Below, piece after piece: positions 46,560 to 57,637 of a stretch of DNA of 64,000 bases. Positions within the stretch are counted from its first letter, which is position 1; every line of letters starts with the position of its first letter. The translations under genes were made by a program, and so were the position numbers. The DNA comes from Neckera pumila. Its lineage: Eukaryota > Streptophyta > Bryopsida > Hypnales > Neckeraceae. The stretch lies in contig OZ018413.1 of NCBI GenBank assembly GCA_963969595.1, positions 64,501 through 128,500 on the forward strand, written 5' to 3'. The notes beneath the pieces were generated by a model, which made no database searches, had not been told where the DNA came from, and saw nothing but the letters and a program-made list of their open reading frames with translations.

Positions 46560-49500
46560 AAAAATTCAGTAAGACCATGAGACCAAACTCCTTATTTTGA
46601 TCGTCATAGGCCGTTTTACCTCCTTGGTGAGAGAACGGACCCTGTTATACCGGATTAGAGGATGGAATATTAAAGAGGGCCGAGTGCAACAACAATCTGT
46701 TTCGATTGATGTTCGGGGCCCAGATAAGCCGAGCAGCGTCAGGGTATCAGTCACTCGCGAGGAGAAGGACTACCGTTTCCGCCAAGGAGGGAGACCAGAG
46801 CAAGCGTCGAGCAGGAATGGGCATGGTGAGAGAGGTTGGGGACTCCTTGATCCCAAGCTTGCGAGCTTGTGCAGAGCTAGGGTGCTGCATGCTGCAGTCT
46901 GTTGCGGGTGCACGTATGGCTGTTGTGGTGAATTGAGGGCTCAAGGAGGGAGGTTTCTCGTACTGTTGTGTTAGGATGACTGAATGTGGGAAGTAGTACT
47001 GCAATGCCCGCTTGTGCAGGATTTGTAGTGGGATTCTGACTTGTTACTCTGCTCTGGCAGTTGGTTTGGAGCCATTTTAATTTGAGCTCGTGGGAGTGGG
47101 ATGGAAACTGTAGGACGGAGGCGAGATGCCAGCTGTTGACCTTTCGGAGAAACGTTATATCGACCTTTCCTGCTCTTAAACTGACTACAGGAGAGTAGAG
47201 TAGCGCTTGTTCCTTCGGAGCTTGTGGAGCGCGAGTAATTAATTTGATGATATCTTGCTGCCCAATTAGTGCAGTGCAATTCAAATAGCAGGTCCTCGGA
47301 TTCATCCCGTTTTTTCTTGGCATGGGAGTTTCACAGACTGAGCAAGAAGAAATGAGCCGTTTCGCGAACTAGGGTTTAGGGTTTTCGCTTGGGGAAATTT
47401 ATTCCACTTGGAATTGGGAACTCGTGGTATCTTGCGGTCCGTGGCAATCAGCATAGCTATAAGTTATTCAATGCTGATGACTGCGTGATTCCCAGTCTTC
47501 GAACCTTGAAAGAAGCTTGGGCCTGCAAGAGAAGAACACTGATTCATGTCTTTCCGGATTAGTACTTATTCCCGGCAAAGCTAGAAAGAACTGCTCAAAG
47601 TGTGTACTATAGATGTGGTGTGAGCTGCAACAGAGTTCAGTGGCAGCAGCCTGGATTCAGGGCCGGTAAGATGTACCGAACCGATTGAGAACTCACGTTT
47701 GTGTTGCAGAGTGAAAGCGACTTTGCTATCACCTTTGTTTGCTTCACATTTGAACGATGTGCTCCAAATCGGTGCCACATATGCTGATTCCTGTCATATT
47801 CACTCAATACGAGGTATCGTCATATGTCAGAATAGGGGTGTGCACGTGTGCACCATGGGGCAGGAGATTGAGCAGCGCGAACAGCAGGGAGGAAGTCAAA
47901 GTTGTGTCAGACTGGTAGGGAACGAGACAAGTCGAAAACACATTTCGGGAACCGGATTGAGCGATCTGGCTGGGTTGGGGATTGGGTTCTGACCCCTGTT
48001 GCGTTTCATGGATGTGTTATGACCAATTCTGATAGGTTTTCATTCATATTTCTATACATGTCGTTCAAACGATCTAAGTTTAATGAGTCTTGTCATTCAT
48101 AATATCGAAGGAGAACTGTAATTTAGTTTGAACCTAAGTTTTTGATGACCCTCTTTGAAGCGATGGTTGTTTCTTAATAGTCAAGTCAGTTGACTGGGGT
48201 TGTATGCTAATCAATGGGTTTATGTTGGATTCTTGCCTCAGCAATTGATTGATCCCGTAGACGGAGCTGCTCCTCGTCAAGCTGCAGTGGAGGTTTGCCG
48301 TCCTTGGGCAGCTTGTCTTGCTTCATTTGGCCGCCGGAAGCGTCAGGTATGCGGTTTTTGTTTGTGGACTTTGTTTATTGTGCCGTGTTTTCAGGATAGG
48401 AGGTAGTAGCAGATTTTTCGCAGATGCAGTTTCTTCTCAATTTGATGTGTTTCTGTCCACAGGTTCAATTCTGAGGTCCATTCCGGCGTTGTTATTTGTG
48501 ATGTTCTTCTTAGTAACAGTTAGTGTGAATTGGTTTCTGTAATGCAGTCGGACAGTGATGGGACTGCCACCTCAATTGGTGTCGTGGGATTTAGATTGTA
48601 GACAACAATTGCAGTGCAGGAGAGAACAGAGAAGCTTTTTTTCGGTGCGTGGACTAGGTGGTGCACAGGTGAGTGAATTAAGCGGTCGGATGGCTTGTGA
48701 CATGGGTTGGACTACTGTGGTCATGCTGACAACAAATGTGTCGAAACATGAGGTCTCCTGTACAGCAATGTTTGATAAAGAGGTTGTCACATTTTTCCGA
48801 ACGTAACCGGATATGAACCTGGTTGACTGAACCCTAAACCCCGCTATTGATGGGAAGAGCGCTTTGAATGGTACGAAGTTGCTTATTAACAGAGTGTTGA
48901 CGTTTGTGTACCCAGGATATCTGTGCAATCTCAGTCTTCAGGTCTCCATGGCCTATCTACCCTTCTTTATCCCTGCCCTTGTCCTCTCACATACGAGGCA
49001 GTGGACCAATCCGGTGTTCACCATTTTCATCAGTTTGGAAGAGGTCACCTTCGAATTCCAATGCTTCAGGTATGTATCATATGCCCATCGTCACAGAAAG
49101 AGTTTGCCTCTCCTGGTGAGAAGGTGACTGACATGGGTAAAGCATGTTATGTTGCGGTGGCTTCAGGTGAACTACAGTCGGTTGAAGAAGTTTGGAAAGA
49201 GTACTTCGCGGATCCTACGCAGTGGTGGGACAACAGAGCTGACAAGGTATGACTAGATAAAAGAAAGCGGATACAATACTCGGCTCAACAAGTGACGGGA
49301 CGTTTCTTGCTTGTACAAGGCCATGATTGGGCACTTGTGGGCACTTCGTAAAGCAACAAGTATGAAATTGCGTTGTTTGCTGTCATTGAGTGGAGTGAAC
49401 ACTGCTCAGATCATTGCAGTGTCATCAACAAATATTCCTGGAATATTGATTGTTAGATGCAAAATGAATATGAGACAGTTTTGTAGGACCTGATCATGAG

Positions 49501-50106
49501 TTGTGGTGCCTACAGAGGAATCCTAGATCACCTGACTTTAGGCATAAGGTGTCAAGGAAAGCACTTTGGATATATGGCTGGTCAACTCCACCATGGGTAA
49601 AGGCCGTGGTCAGCTTGACAAGCAAAGGGAAAATGCACCCTCCTGTTGATTATCGCTCCAAAGATTCTCAAGACACAACAGAAGGAGAGAGGTAACTTTA
49701 GGAATTGAGTTGGCTACCTTGTCTAGTGACTAGAGTAGGTGCATCTAGAAACATGCGATTTTGGGTGGGTTTAAGGATTTTTGTGTGTGCAATATGCTCT
49801 GTTCTTCCTTTTGGTTATTGGGTGCACTTAAAGTGGAATGATTTGCAACGAATTGCTATGTAGGTGAGAGATATTAAGAATTCAAATGGATGGATGCAAT
49901 TTTGTTCATATTGAGATATGTGAGTACAGGGCATTAGTGGTCTTGCGCCCTTTCCACTTTGTGTATCAGTGTTCTTCCTTCTAAGGGTTTTCTTATGAAG
50001 ACTGTATTGATGAATCAGGCTATCTGAGGGCTACAATGGAAGAGGATGCATTGTGCCTAGTACTGCAAGAGAGTCGAGGCATATTGTACCGGGTGGTGGC
50101 GGTAGT
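46560..50106 (+). promoter_or_regulatory. promoter and probable spliced leader of the PPR gene
   Basis: Base composition changes sharply from the AT-rich flank to balanced near 46,600 and stays so up to the PPR start. A telo-box-like AGGGTTTAGGGTTTT is at 47,371-47,385, a motif common near plant transcription starts. Possible splice acceptors followed by exon-like sequence occur several times (ctgtccacag, aatgcttcag, gtggcttcag). No long open frame continues into the PPR frame, where an in-frame TGA lies about 95 bp upstream of the ATG. I infer 5' UTR with introns, or a short upstream coding exon. Exact exons cannot be drawn from sequence alone. Confidence 0.4.
47371..47385 (+). promoter_or_regulatory. 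telo-box-like motif
   Basis: AGGGTTTAGGGTTTT, two copies of the plant telomere-like motif in the leader region of the PPR locus. A reverse-orientation relative (gaaccctaaacccc) lies near 48,828. Confidence 0.5.
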
Positions 50107-53100
50107 ATGTCCTTGAAAACTGCAAGAAGCACGACTGAAGCAATTGGTAATTTGAAGAATGGACTAGAACAAGGCATGGCCATCGACTCGTTTATGTATG
50201 TTGAAGTTTTGAGACGGTGCTTGAAGGAGAAAAACCTTAATGTTAATGTCGCGAAGCAGGTTCACGGCTACATCAACCAGAGTGGAATGGAGCAGAATAC
50301 ATATGTGGCAAACAACCTAGTGAGCGTGTATATCAGGTGTGGAGAATTGGAGGCTGCACGTGGAGTGTTTGATAAACTTGTGAACAAGAACGTGTTCAGT
50401 TGGACCATTATGATCGAAGGTTATGCAAAGCGCAAACATGCTGACAAAGCAATGGAACTTTTCAATCAAATGTGCCAAAAAGGGGTCCAGCCAGATGTAT
50501 TTACTTTCTCGAGCATCCTGAAGGCATGTGCCAATCCATCAGCTTTGCAGTGGGGCAAAGATGTTCATGCGTATGTAAGACATGCTCGGCTTGAATCAGA
50601 TGTGCGTATGGGCAATGCGCTTGTCCACATGTATGGGAAGTGTGGCAGTTTGGTTGATGCTCGGCTAGTGTTTGACCGGATGGAGGATCGTGATGTGATC
50701 ACGTGGAACGTGATGATTGGTGGACTTGCACAACATGAGTGTGGGAGTGAAGCATATGGACTGCTTCTCCAAATGAAACAGGAAGGCTTGGAACCCGATG
50801 CATTCACGTTTGCGAGCATTCTGAATCCATGTTCAAGCGCAGGGGCTTTGGACTGGGTGAAGGAGGTTCACAGGCATGTCCTCCAAGCGGGACTTGAGTC
50901 GAATTTGCGTGTGGGCAATGCGCTTGTCCACGTGTATGGAAAGTGTGGGAGTTTGGAAGATGCTCGGCTAGTTTTCGACCGGATGCAGGATCGTGATGTG
51001 ATCACGTGGAATGTGATGATTGGTGGACTTGCCGAACACGGATGTGGGCAAGAAGCATATGAGCTGTTTATGCAAATGCAAAGGGAAGGCCACGAACCCG
51101 ATGCTTTCACGTTTGCGAGCATTCTGAATCCATGTTCAAGCGCAGGGGCTTTGGAGTGGGTGAAGGAGGTTCACAGGCATGTCCTCAAAGCGGGACTTGA
51201 GTCGGATTTGCGTGTGGGCAATGCGCTTGTCCACATGTATGGAAAGTGTGGCAGTTTGGTTGATGCTCGGCTAGTTTTCGACCGGATGCAGGATCGTGAT
51301 GTGATCACGTGGAATGTGATGATTGGTGGACTTGCAGAAGACGGATGTGGGCAAGAAGCATATGAACTGTTTATCCAAATGCAACGGGAAGGTCTCGAAC
51401 CCAATGCAGTCACTGTTGCGAGCATTCTGAATCCATGTTCAAGCGCAGGGGCTTTGGAGTGGGTGAAGGAGGTTCACAGGCATGTCCTCAAAGCGGGACT
51501 TGAGTCGGATTTGCGTGTGGGCAATGCGCTTGTCCACATGTATGGAAAGTGTGGCAGTTTGGTTGATGCTCGGCTAGTGTTTGACCGGATGGAGGATCGT
51601 GATGTGATCACGTGGAACGTGATGATTGGTGGACTTGCACAACATGGGTGTGGGAGTGAAGCATATGGACTGTTTCTCCAAATGAGACAGGAAGGCCTCG
51701 AACCCAATGCAATCACCTTTGCGAGCATTCTGAATCCATGTTCAAGCGCAGGGGCTTTGGAGTGGGTGGAGGTTCACAGGCATATTCTCAGAGCGGGACT
51801 TGAGTCGGATTTGCGTGTGGGCAATGCGCTTGTCCACATGTATGGAAAGTGTGGCAGTTTGGTTGATGCTCGGCTAGTTTTTGACCGGATGGAGGATCGT
51901 GATGTGATCACGTGGAATGTGATGATTGGTGGACTTGCCGAACACGGATGTGGGCAAGAAGCATATGAATTGTTTATGCAAATGCAAAGGGAAGGCCACG
52001 AACCCAATGCAGTCACTTTTGCGAGCATTCTGAATCCATGTTCAAGCGCAGGGGCTTTGGAGTGGGTGAAGGAGGTTCACAGGCATATCCTCAAAGCGGG
52101 ACTTGAGTCGGATTTGCGTGTCGGCACTGCGCTTGTCCACATGTATGGAAAGTGTGGCAGTTTGGTTGATGCTCGGCTAGTGTTTGACCGGATGGAGGAT
52201 CGTGACGTGATCACCTGGACCGTGATGATTGGTGGACTTGCCGAACACGGATGTGGGCAAGAAGCCCTGGAAATGTTCAAAAATATGATTGCAGACGGTG
52301 TGAAGCCTAATGTGATCTCCTTCGCTGCAGTATTGTCGGCCTGTAGTCATGCTGGCCTTGTGGATGAGGGCCGTAGACATTTTCTGGCTATGACACAAGA
52401 TTATGGCATCGAACCTACTGTAGTGCTTTGTACCTGCATGTTGGATGTTCTTGGCCGAGCAGGACACTTGGAGGAAGCTAAGCTCTTGATTGACAACATG
52501 CCGGTGGAACCAAATGGTGCAACTTGGGGAGCCTTGCTTGGTGCTTGTAGAACGTACGGTAATGTGGATTTGGGCAAACTTGCCGCTAATGAGCGTCTCA
52601 AGTTGGAACCGATGGATGCTTCTGCTTACGTGCTTCTCTCAAATATCTATGCTGCAGCTGGCAAGTGGGAGGAGGTGTTGTGGGTGCGCACTATGATGCA
52701 GGAGAGAGGTATACGCAAGGAGCCAGGGCGTAGCTGGATTGAAGTTGATAACAAGGTTCATGACTTCGTGGTAGGGGATACTTCTCACTCAGAAGCGAAG
52801 GAGATCTATGCTGAGCTGAGGAGATTGAGTGAGAAAATTAAGGCGGAAGGGTACATTCCTGATACCCGGCTAGTGTTGCGGAACATTGGGGAGGAGGAGA
52901 AAGAACTTGCTCTTTGCTCCCATAGTGAGAAGTTGGCTATTGCTTACGGACTCATGCGGACACCTCGTGGAGAGCCAATTCGGGTGTTCAAGAACCTTCG
53001 AGTGTGTTCAGACTGTCATACGGCAACCAAGTTTATCTCCAAGGCGATTGAACGAGAGATTGTTGTGAGGGATGCTAATCGCTTTCACCACTTCCAAAAT

Positions 53101-53130
53101 GGCGTGTGTTCTTGTGGTGATTATTGGTGA
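50107..53130 (+). CDS. PLS-DYW pentatricopeptide-repeat protein (organelle RNA-editing factor)
   Basis: Intact single-exon frame of 1,007 residues from ATG 50,107. The frame is open further upstream but has no earlier ATG after an in-frame TGA. PLS-type PPR triplets fill residues ~40-760, including six tandem ~101-residue units at 50,563-52,377 that are nearly identical in DNA. The E/E+ region follows (EPGRSWIEVDNKVHDF). The C-terminal DYW deaminase domain has the HSE motif (residues 939-941), CSDCH (from 967) and the ending CSCGDYW (1,001-1,007). The HxE and CxxC zinc-site residues are all present, so it is expected to be active. The family converts specific C to U in plastid or mitochondrial transcripts, with the repeats reading the RNA. 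I see no strong transit peptide at this start, so an upstream exon may be missing. Unit 4 lacks one codon (a Lys) at its junction with unit 5. No decay stops occur, in contrast to the neighbouring elements. The wording matches moss proteins as remembered; no search was run. Confidence 0.95.
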   Translation: MSLKTARSTTEAIGNLKNGLEQGMAIDSFMYVEVLRRCLKEKNLNVNVAKQVHGYINQSGMEQNTYVANNLVSVYIRCGELEAARGVFDKLVNKNVFSWTIMIEGYAKRKHADKAMELFNQMCQKGVQPDVFTFSSILKACANPSALQWGKDVHAYVRHARLESDVRMGNALVHMYGKCGSLVDARLVFDRMEDRDVITWNVMIGGLAQHECGSEAYGLLLQMKQEGLEPDAFTFASILNPCSSAGALDWVKEVHRHVLQAGLESNLRVGNALVHVYGKCGSLEDARLVFDRMQDRDVITWNVMIGGLAEHGCGQEAYELFMQMQREGHEPDAFTFASILNPCSSAGALEWVKEVHRHVLKAGLESDLRVGNALVHMYGKCGSLVDARLVFDRMQDRDVITWNVMIGGLAEDGCGQEAYELFIQMQREGLEPNAVTVASILNPCSSAGALEWVKEVHRHVLKAGLESDLRVGNALVHMYGKCGSLVDARLVFDRMEDRDVITWNVMIGGLAQHGCGSEAYGLFLQMRQEGLEPNAITFASILNPCSSAGALEWVEVHRHILRAGLESDLRVGNALVHMYGKCGSLVDARLVFDRMEDRDVITWNVMIGGLAEHGCGQEAYELFMQMQREGHEPNAVTFASILNPCSSAGALEWVKEVHRHILKAGLESDLRVGTALVHMYGKCGSLVDARLVFDRMEDRDVITWTVMIGGLAEHGCGQEALEMFKNMIADGVKPNVISFAAVLSACSHAGLVDEGRRHFLAMTQDYGIEPTVVLCTCMLDVLGRAGHLEEAKLLIDNMPVEPNGATWGALLGACRTYGNVDLGKLAANERLKLEPMDASAYVLLSNIYAAAGKWEEVLWVRTMMQERGIRKEPGRSWIEVDNKVHDFVVGDTSHSEAKEIYAELRRLSEKIKAEGYIPDTRLVLRNIGEEEKELALCSHSEKLAIAYGLMRTPRGEPIRVFKNLRVCSDCHTATKFISKAIEREIVVRDANRFHHFQNGVCSCGDYW
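50563..52377 (+). repeat. six tandem 303-bp PPR units
   Basis: Units start at 50,563, 50,866, 51,169, 51,472, 51,772 and 52,075. Five are 303 bp; the one at 51,472 is 300 bp. Long runs are identical between units, for example around 'gtgatgattggtggacttgc' and 'attctgaatccatgttcaag'. Differences concentrate at a few codons (Glu/Gln in RMEDRD or RMQDRD; AEHGCGQ or AQHGCGS; EPDAFTF, EPNAVTF or EPNAITF). Unit 6 diverges in its second half into the terminal repeats. Confidence 0.95.
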
Positions 53131-53595
53131 CGAGGTTGGCAATCCTGACTAGTAGTAGCCTATGTTGTTTGGAGCTCTTCAGTGTAGTGTTTCATCATTT
53201 GTGAATATGTTATGGTGTTGATCATTGGTTGAAAACTATTGCATTGGTTGGAAATGACTCCAAGAGCATGTGTATTGAGGTTGTCACCTCTTGCATTTTC
53301 TTCACCTATTGTTTTTGTGAAAATTACAAAATCAAAGGTTGGCAAATTTAGCTATAGAAGTGATTGTAGCACTACCATTTACCTTACATCCTTTTGTTGG
53401 CAACATCAAAATCGAAGGATTCTTTATTGAGAAGACTATTCACATGGAAATATCAATTGATTATTTTGAGTCCTTGCTTCAAGAAGAAGACCACGTAAGC
53501 TTTTATTTTTTCCAATAGTGAGTTACTTTGGTTGCTTTAGCCATTGTGCTTATAATTAGGTAACTTGATTTTTGATCCTTGCCTTGGTGTCAATT
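53131..53595. other. 3' flank of the PPR gene
   Basis: Composition shifts back to AT-rich. It probably contains the PPR 3' UTR; I cannot place a polyadenylation site. A minus frame at 53,160-53,345 overlaps this region and is not convincing. Confidence 0.4.
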
Positions 53596-53850
53596 TTGGA
53601 AGTTAATTCGTACGAGACCAAGAGTCCATTTAACAAGTTGTCAAAAATTGTCATGTTTAGGTGCATTGAGAAAAAATACAATAGGAAAAGTTCCTTTTTT
53701 GAAATTTACTTGTATGAAAGTGTACCAGACAGCTATTATGGGAATGTGGAAAATTTCAGCCCATTTGATTGTGTAGACTACAAGCTTGTAGAAGAAAAGG
53801 ATTTTTTTGGACCTTATTGGATAGGACTAAAAATCTTTAACTTCTCATGA
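53596..53850 (+). pseudogene. possible coding fragment, unrecognised
   Basis: A frame ending at a TGA (53,848-53,850) reads like protein, with mixed charged and aromatic residues (for example FSPFDCVDYKLVEEKDFFGPYW). The preceding ATG-less start and short length suggest a gene fragment. No family recognised. It could equally be a chance open frame in AT-rich DNA. Confidence 0.25.
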
Positions 53851-56800
53851 AATGAGATTTTTGCACTACACATAGGTTTTTATTTACCATTGCCTATTAT
53901 ATCATGGTAGTTATACATATGCCAAATTTTAGAAGCAGATGAGCTTTTTTTCACCAATTGCTCAAAGCTACCCTTCTCACTGAAGAAACTTCAAACAACA
54001 TGATGTTAAATTTGGGCATCTAATAAAAAAATTATATATGTATTTTGGTGAAGTTCATGTAAGTTCACATCTTGTTTCACAATTTTGCATACATCCATTC
54101 TAAAATGACTTCCCTGATACCAACCTAAACTCCCTGTTGTCCCTTTGAAAGACAATAGACCTTTAGGGATTAATGTTGAAGCTAGGTGATTCAAGACAAT
54201 GTGTGTGATGTATATTGGTGTCACTATAAATTCAAGAATAGTAAATAGTTTTTGTTCTAGAATGTACTTTTATTGAGGTTCAAGATTGTTTACACAGTAT
54301 TGTTTTTTCTTTCATTTCTTGTTCTATATATTTATTGGTTTGAATGGTCTTTGTTGCCATAGGTGTTCTATTTACACTCTAATTTTGAAGCCATTTACTG
54401 AGTGATTTTGTATGAATTTTAGGCTTTTCAATTGTGATAAGTGATCCACTTTTAAGAATTATAATTAGTTTGATACGTCAATGATTTATTATATTAGAAT
54501 GTGACGCTAGTTTACAAATGATACATTACTTGTAATATACTTAAATTAGATTATATTGAAATCTTTAGTATGTTCTATTAGTTTTTTACAAAATAAAACT
54601 AGTATTTAGCAAATTTATAACCTCTACAATCTATCACTATCGGGCAGTGTCTAGTAAATTTTATAATCTTAGTGTTTTAGTTCTAAAGTTTAAAAATAAT
54701 AAATTGGCAAATCTATAAGCTATTCTATTTTGGCAAAGACACCAATATTGCACCTTTTCTAATTGGATAAATTTATGTTGCTTAAATTAGAGCTAACAAT
54801 ACACTTGACCCTCTCAAATGACATTGTTTTTGAGGAGAAATGGGCTTGTAAATGAATTTGCATGTGTTTACAATTTCACATGTGGAACTTGTTAAATCAA
54901 ATGTATACACAACATGACAAATTCTCAAGATACATTGGAATGTCCAATTACATAATATGTTAAAAGAGAGGGTTAAAAATCACTAATTACTAGTAAGGTT
55001 ATAATTTGCCAACTGAAGCAAGAAATATCTATAGATTCCTAGAACTTCAAACAACTATAGTGTGTCATCAATGAATGTGCAGGAACATTTCTTACTACAA
55101 AAGTGAGAATTACTAATTGACTAAGAAATAACTCTAAGTTCTTAGAACTTTAAACGATTGTATCATTGTTTGGGTAGTGGGAATTGTTTTGCTTGTGTTG
55201 TATATTATAGGTCTGATACTTGGTTTAAAATGTTTCCAAATTCAAATATCTCTGTAAGGTTTCAAAATTGCCTACAACCAAATTTGTTGTTAGTCGATGC
55301 CAGGCTCTAATGCCGGCCCTCAACTAAGAGTAGATACTCTTAACTAAGCGACTTAAAACATCCTCAATCCAACTTGTAATATGTGTCCAACAAAGTACAA
55401 TCACTTTCTCAATTCTTTCGTTTCAAGGAATCCAATCACAGCCTCTATATATACCCAAAACATAGTTAATGTACAAATTATAAGTCTTCTTTAGAATGTT
55501 TGATGAGATTTCATTTCAAGTGTAATCATGCACAAGAATTGGCCTAAATTTAATATTAGAAGATGCTTTGAGGGATGGGATACATTGAAGAAATTTGAAG
55601 AGTTGATTTGTCCAATCAACAGAAGAAGCTACTTTTCATTAATTTTGTTGAGTAGATAGAGTGGGTTGTCCAACTCTATGTCTCCTTGAAGAGTATTGGT
55701 GCTACTAGACATTCATCGGAAGATAAAGGTAGTGGTTCCTAATGCTGAGTTTAACATCACTGCCGTATTTAGGATTGCTTATGTGAAATGCATGCACATT
55801 TTTTTGGATTGCCTAGTGAATTGCCATGTCCGGAGCTTTCTTATTAATACTTAAAAGACAACTTATTGCATTGTTTATTTCTAGGGAATGCAATAACTAC
55901 CTTGTTTGAACCTTTCTTCTATTGCCTTCTTTATGTGTCATTCCACATCTATGTCTATTCTCCAGAATCCATAGGGAGATGTCGTCTGCTCAGATTGTAA
56001 AAGAGAGTGGTAGTGACTATATACATCTATGGTATTTGTCGTCATGTATGACGTAACACAAAAGTTATAAGTGGCATGTTGATGTCATTGTAAATATGGC
56101 ATGAAGTAATGTCATAGGTTGCTAGACATATAAGAATACGTCCTACATTACTCACTAAACATTTTAACTCCTAGTGAATGTAAGGAAATGCACATCGAAG
56201 AGCATAAAATACAAGTTTGCATTTGAATGGAGATAAAGACAATCTTACTCCAAGTTGTGTCTTTTAAAACATCTTGAAGTCTCTATAGATGTCTCCACAA
56301 ATGTCCTAACGTCTTATACTACGTCTTCGAACATGTCATAAAGTCTCAGACTGTGTCTTAGGCTAAGCCTTGTATGCATGCAATGCTAACGTTGAATCCA
56401 ACACTTTGCCGTTCTACAACTATTACATTCTAATGTAACAAGTAAGTCATACAGTTTGATGATGATTATAGGTGTAGAGAAGTTATGATAGAAGGGGGAG
56501 GAGGTAATAGATGTTAATATTTGAATTATCTTTTAGACATGATAGATGCATGACAATGTCGTGAAGGACACAACTTTGTTTCATGAAATGCAGCACAGCG
56601 TGTCCTATTGGAGACTCTGCTGTTTTTTGTGACATTGATGCGCTCGCATTTCTCCCTTCAAGTTCTGCACACCAATGCTACAGGTGGCGCATAGAATCAT
56701 AGGCTTTGAGGATCTTCCGTGGGTGAAAGCACATTACGCCCCCCTAAAAAGTACGTCAGAAAAGTACTTTAGAGGGATGTATTTATATAAAATTATTTAA

Positions 56801-57231
56801 AAAAAATAAAAAACAACATTATTTTGGCTTTTTGTTTTAAACCAAATGTAAGTAATCTTCTAGAGAAGGTATTCTACCACATTTAAACCCAATCTAGTAT
56901 TTCAGCCATCTTCTATACAGTACTTTGCTGACAAAAAAAGTACATCAAATTTGCAAAAAAGTACAAAGTACTTTATCTTGGCCAAATGAACAATTGAAAA
57001 GGCACAATAGTTTATGCAATGGTAGAGTATTTACTATGCAAAGGATTCATGATAGTAAGACAATAATTGCACTATCTAAAGGAATTTGGAAGTCAGATAG
57101 GTACTATCTTTTGCAGAGGAAAAAAGACAAAAGAACATTATTTTGGTTAATATTTTGATGAATAGAGCACTACATATGCATATTACAAGTAGGATGGCTA
57201 GTGTTTAAATCTCTAAAATTCTGAATACTTT
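53851..57231. other. AT-rich intergenic DNA
   Basis: No gene, RNA or clear repeat array. A small perfect palindrome (taagagta-ga-tactctta) lies near 55,326. Short frames such as 56,925-57,158 carry no domain signal. The LTR of the gypsy element starts at 57,232. Confidence 0.45.
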
Positions 57232-57469
57232 TGTGGGAGCACGCAATGTCATTATTTAGAAATCCGGATTAGTTTAGGATCAATTCCGTAAATATTTTCG
57301 AAATTTTGTAGTAGTGGAACCTTGAACTGGAACTTTTAGTAGAAACTAGGTAGCCGGAAAGTTCCGGCAAACCTACGAACTAGGGGTCCGGCCTACGGAA
57401 ATTCGGGATCCGTTTGAAAAAGGCGGCGCATTAAATGACCGAACCAACGGGTGTCGATCACTAGCCGGG

Positions 57470-57520
57470 TACTTAAACGGATCATCTTCTCATTCTTCTC
57501 CCTCTTTCTTCCGCTCGAGG
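57470..57520 (+). promoter_or_regulatory. putative LTR 3 core promoter
   Basis: 'tacttaaa' is followed within 10 bp by a pyrimidine-rich tract and then ttccgctcgagg. It is conserved in LTR 1 and LTR 2 at the same position, about 170 bp before the LTR reading frame. TATA-like function is inferred. Confidence 0.4.
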
Positions 57521-57637
57521 AGGTGTGTGTTTGCAGGTTTGGAATGCGTTTTCTCTTAGAAGAGTGAAAGAGTGGTGAGTTAGGCCGGATAGGGAGAGAA
57601 GGAAAGGAGGGTGCCAGTTGCACCGGATTAGAGTTCA

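Noticed and set aside
46597..46974. 125-residue plus-strand frame with Cys-rich end
   Set aside because: Lies in the presumed PPR leader region, shows no domain, and overlaps other open frames of similar quality.
50565..52280. Series of 84-residue minus-strand frames inside the PPR gene
   Set aside because: They repeat with the 303-bp unit and lie antisense to the intact PPR coding sequence.
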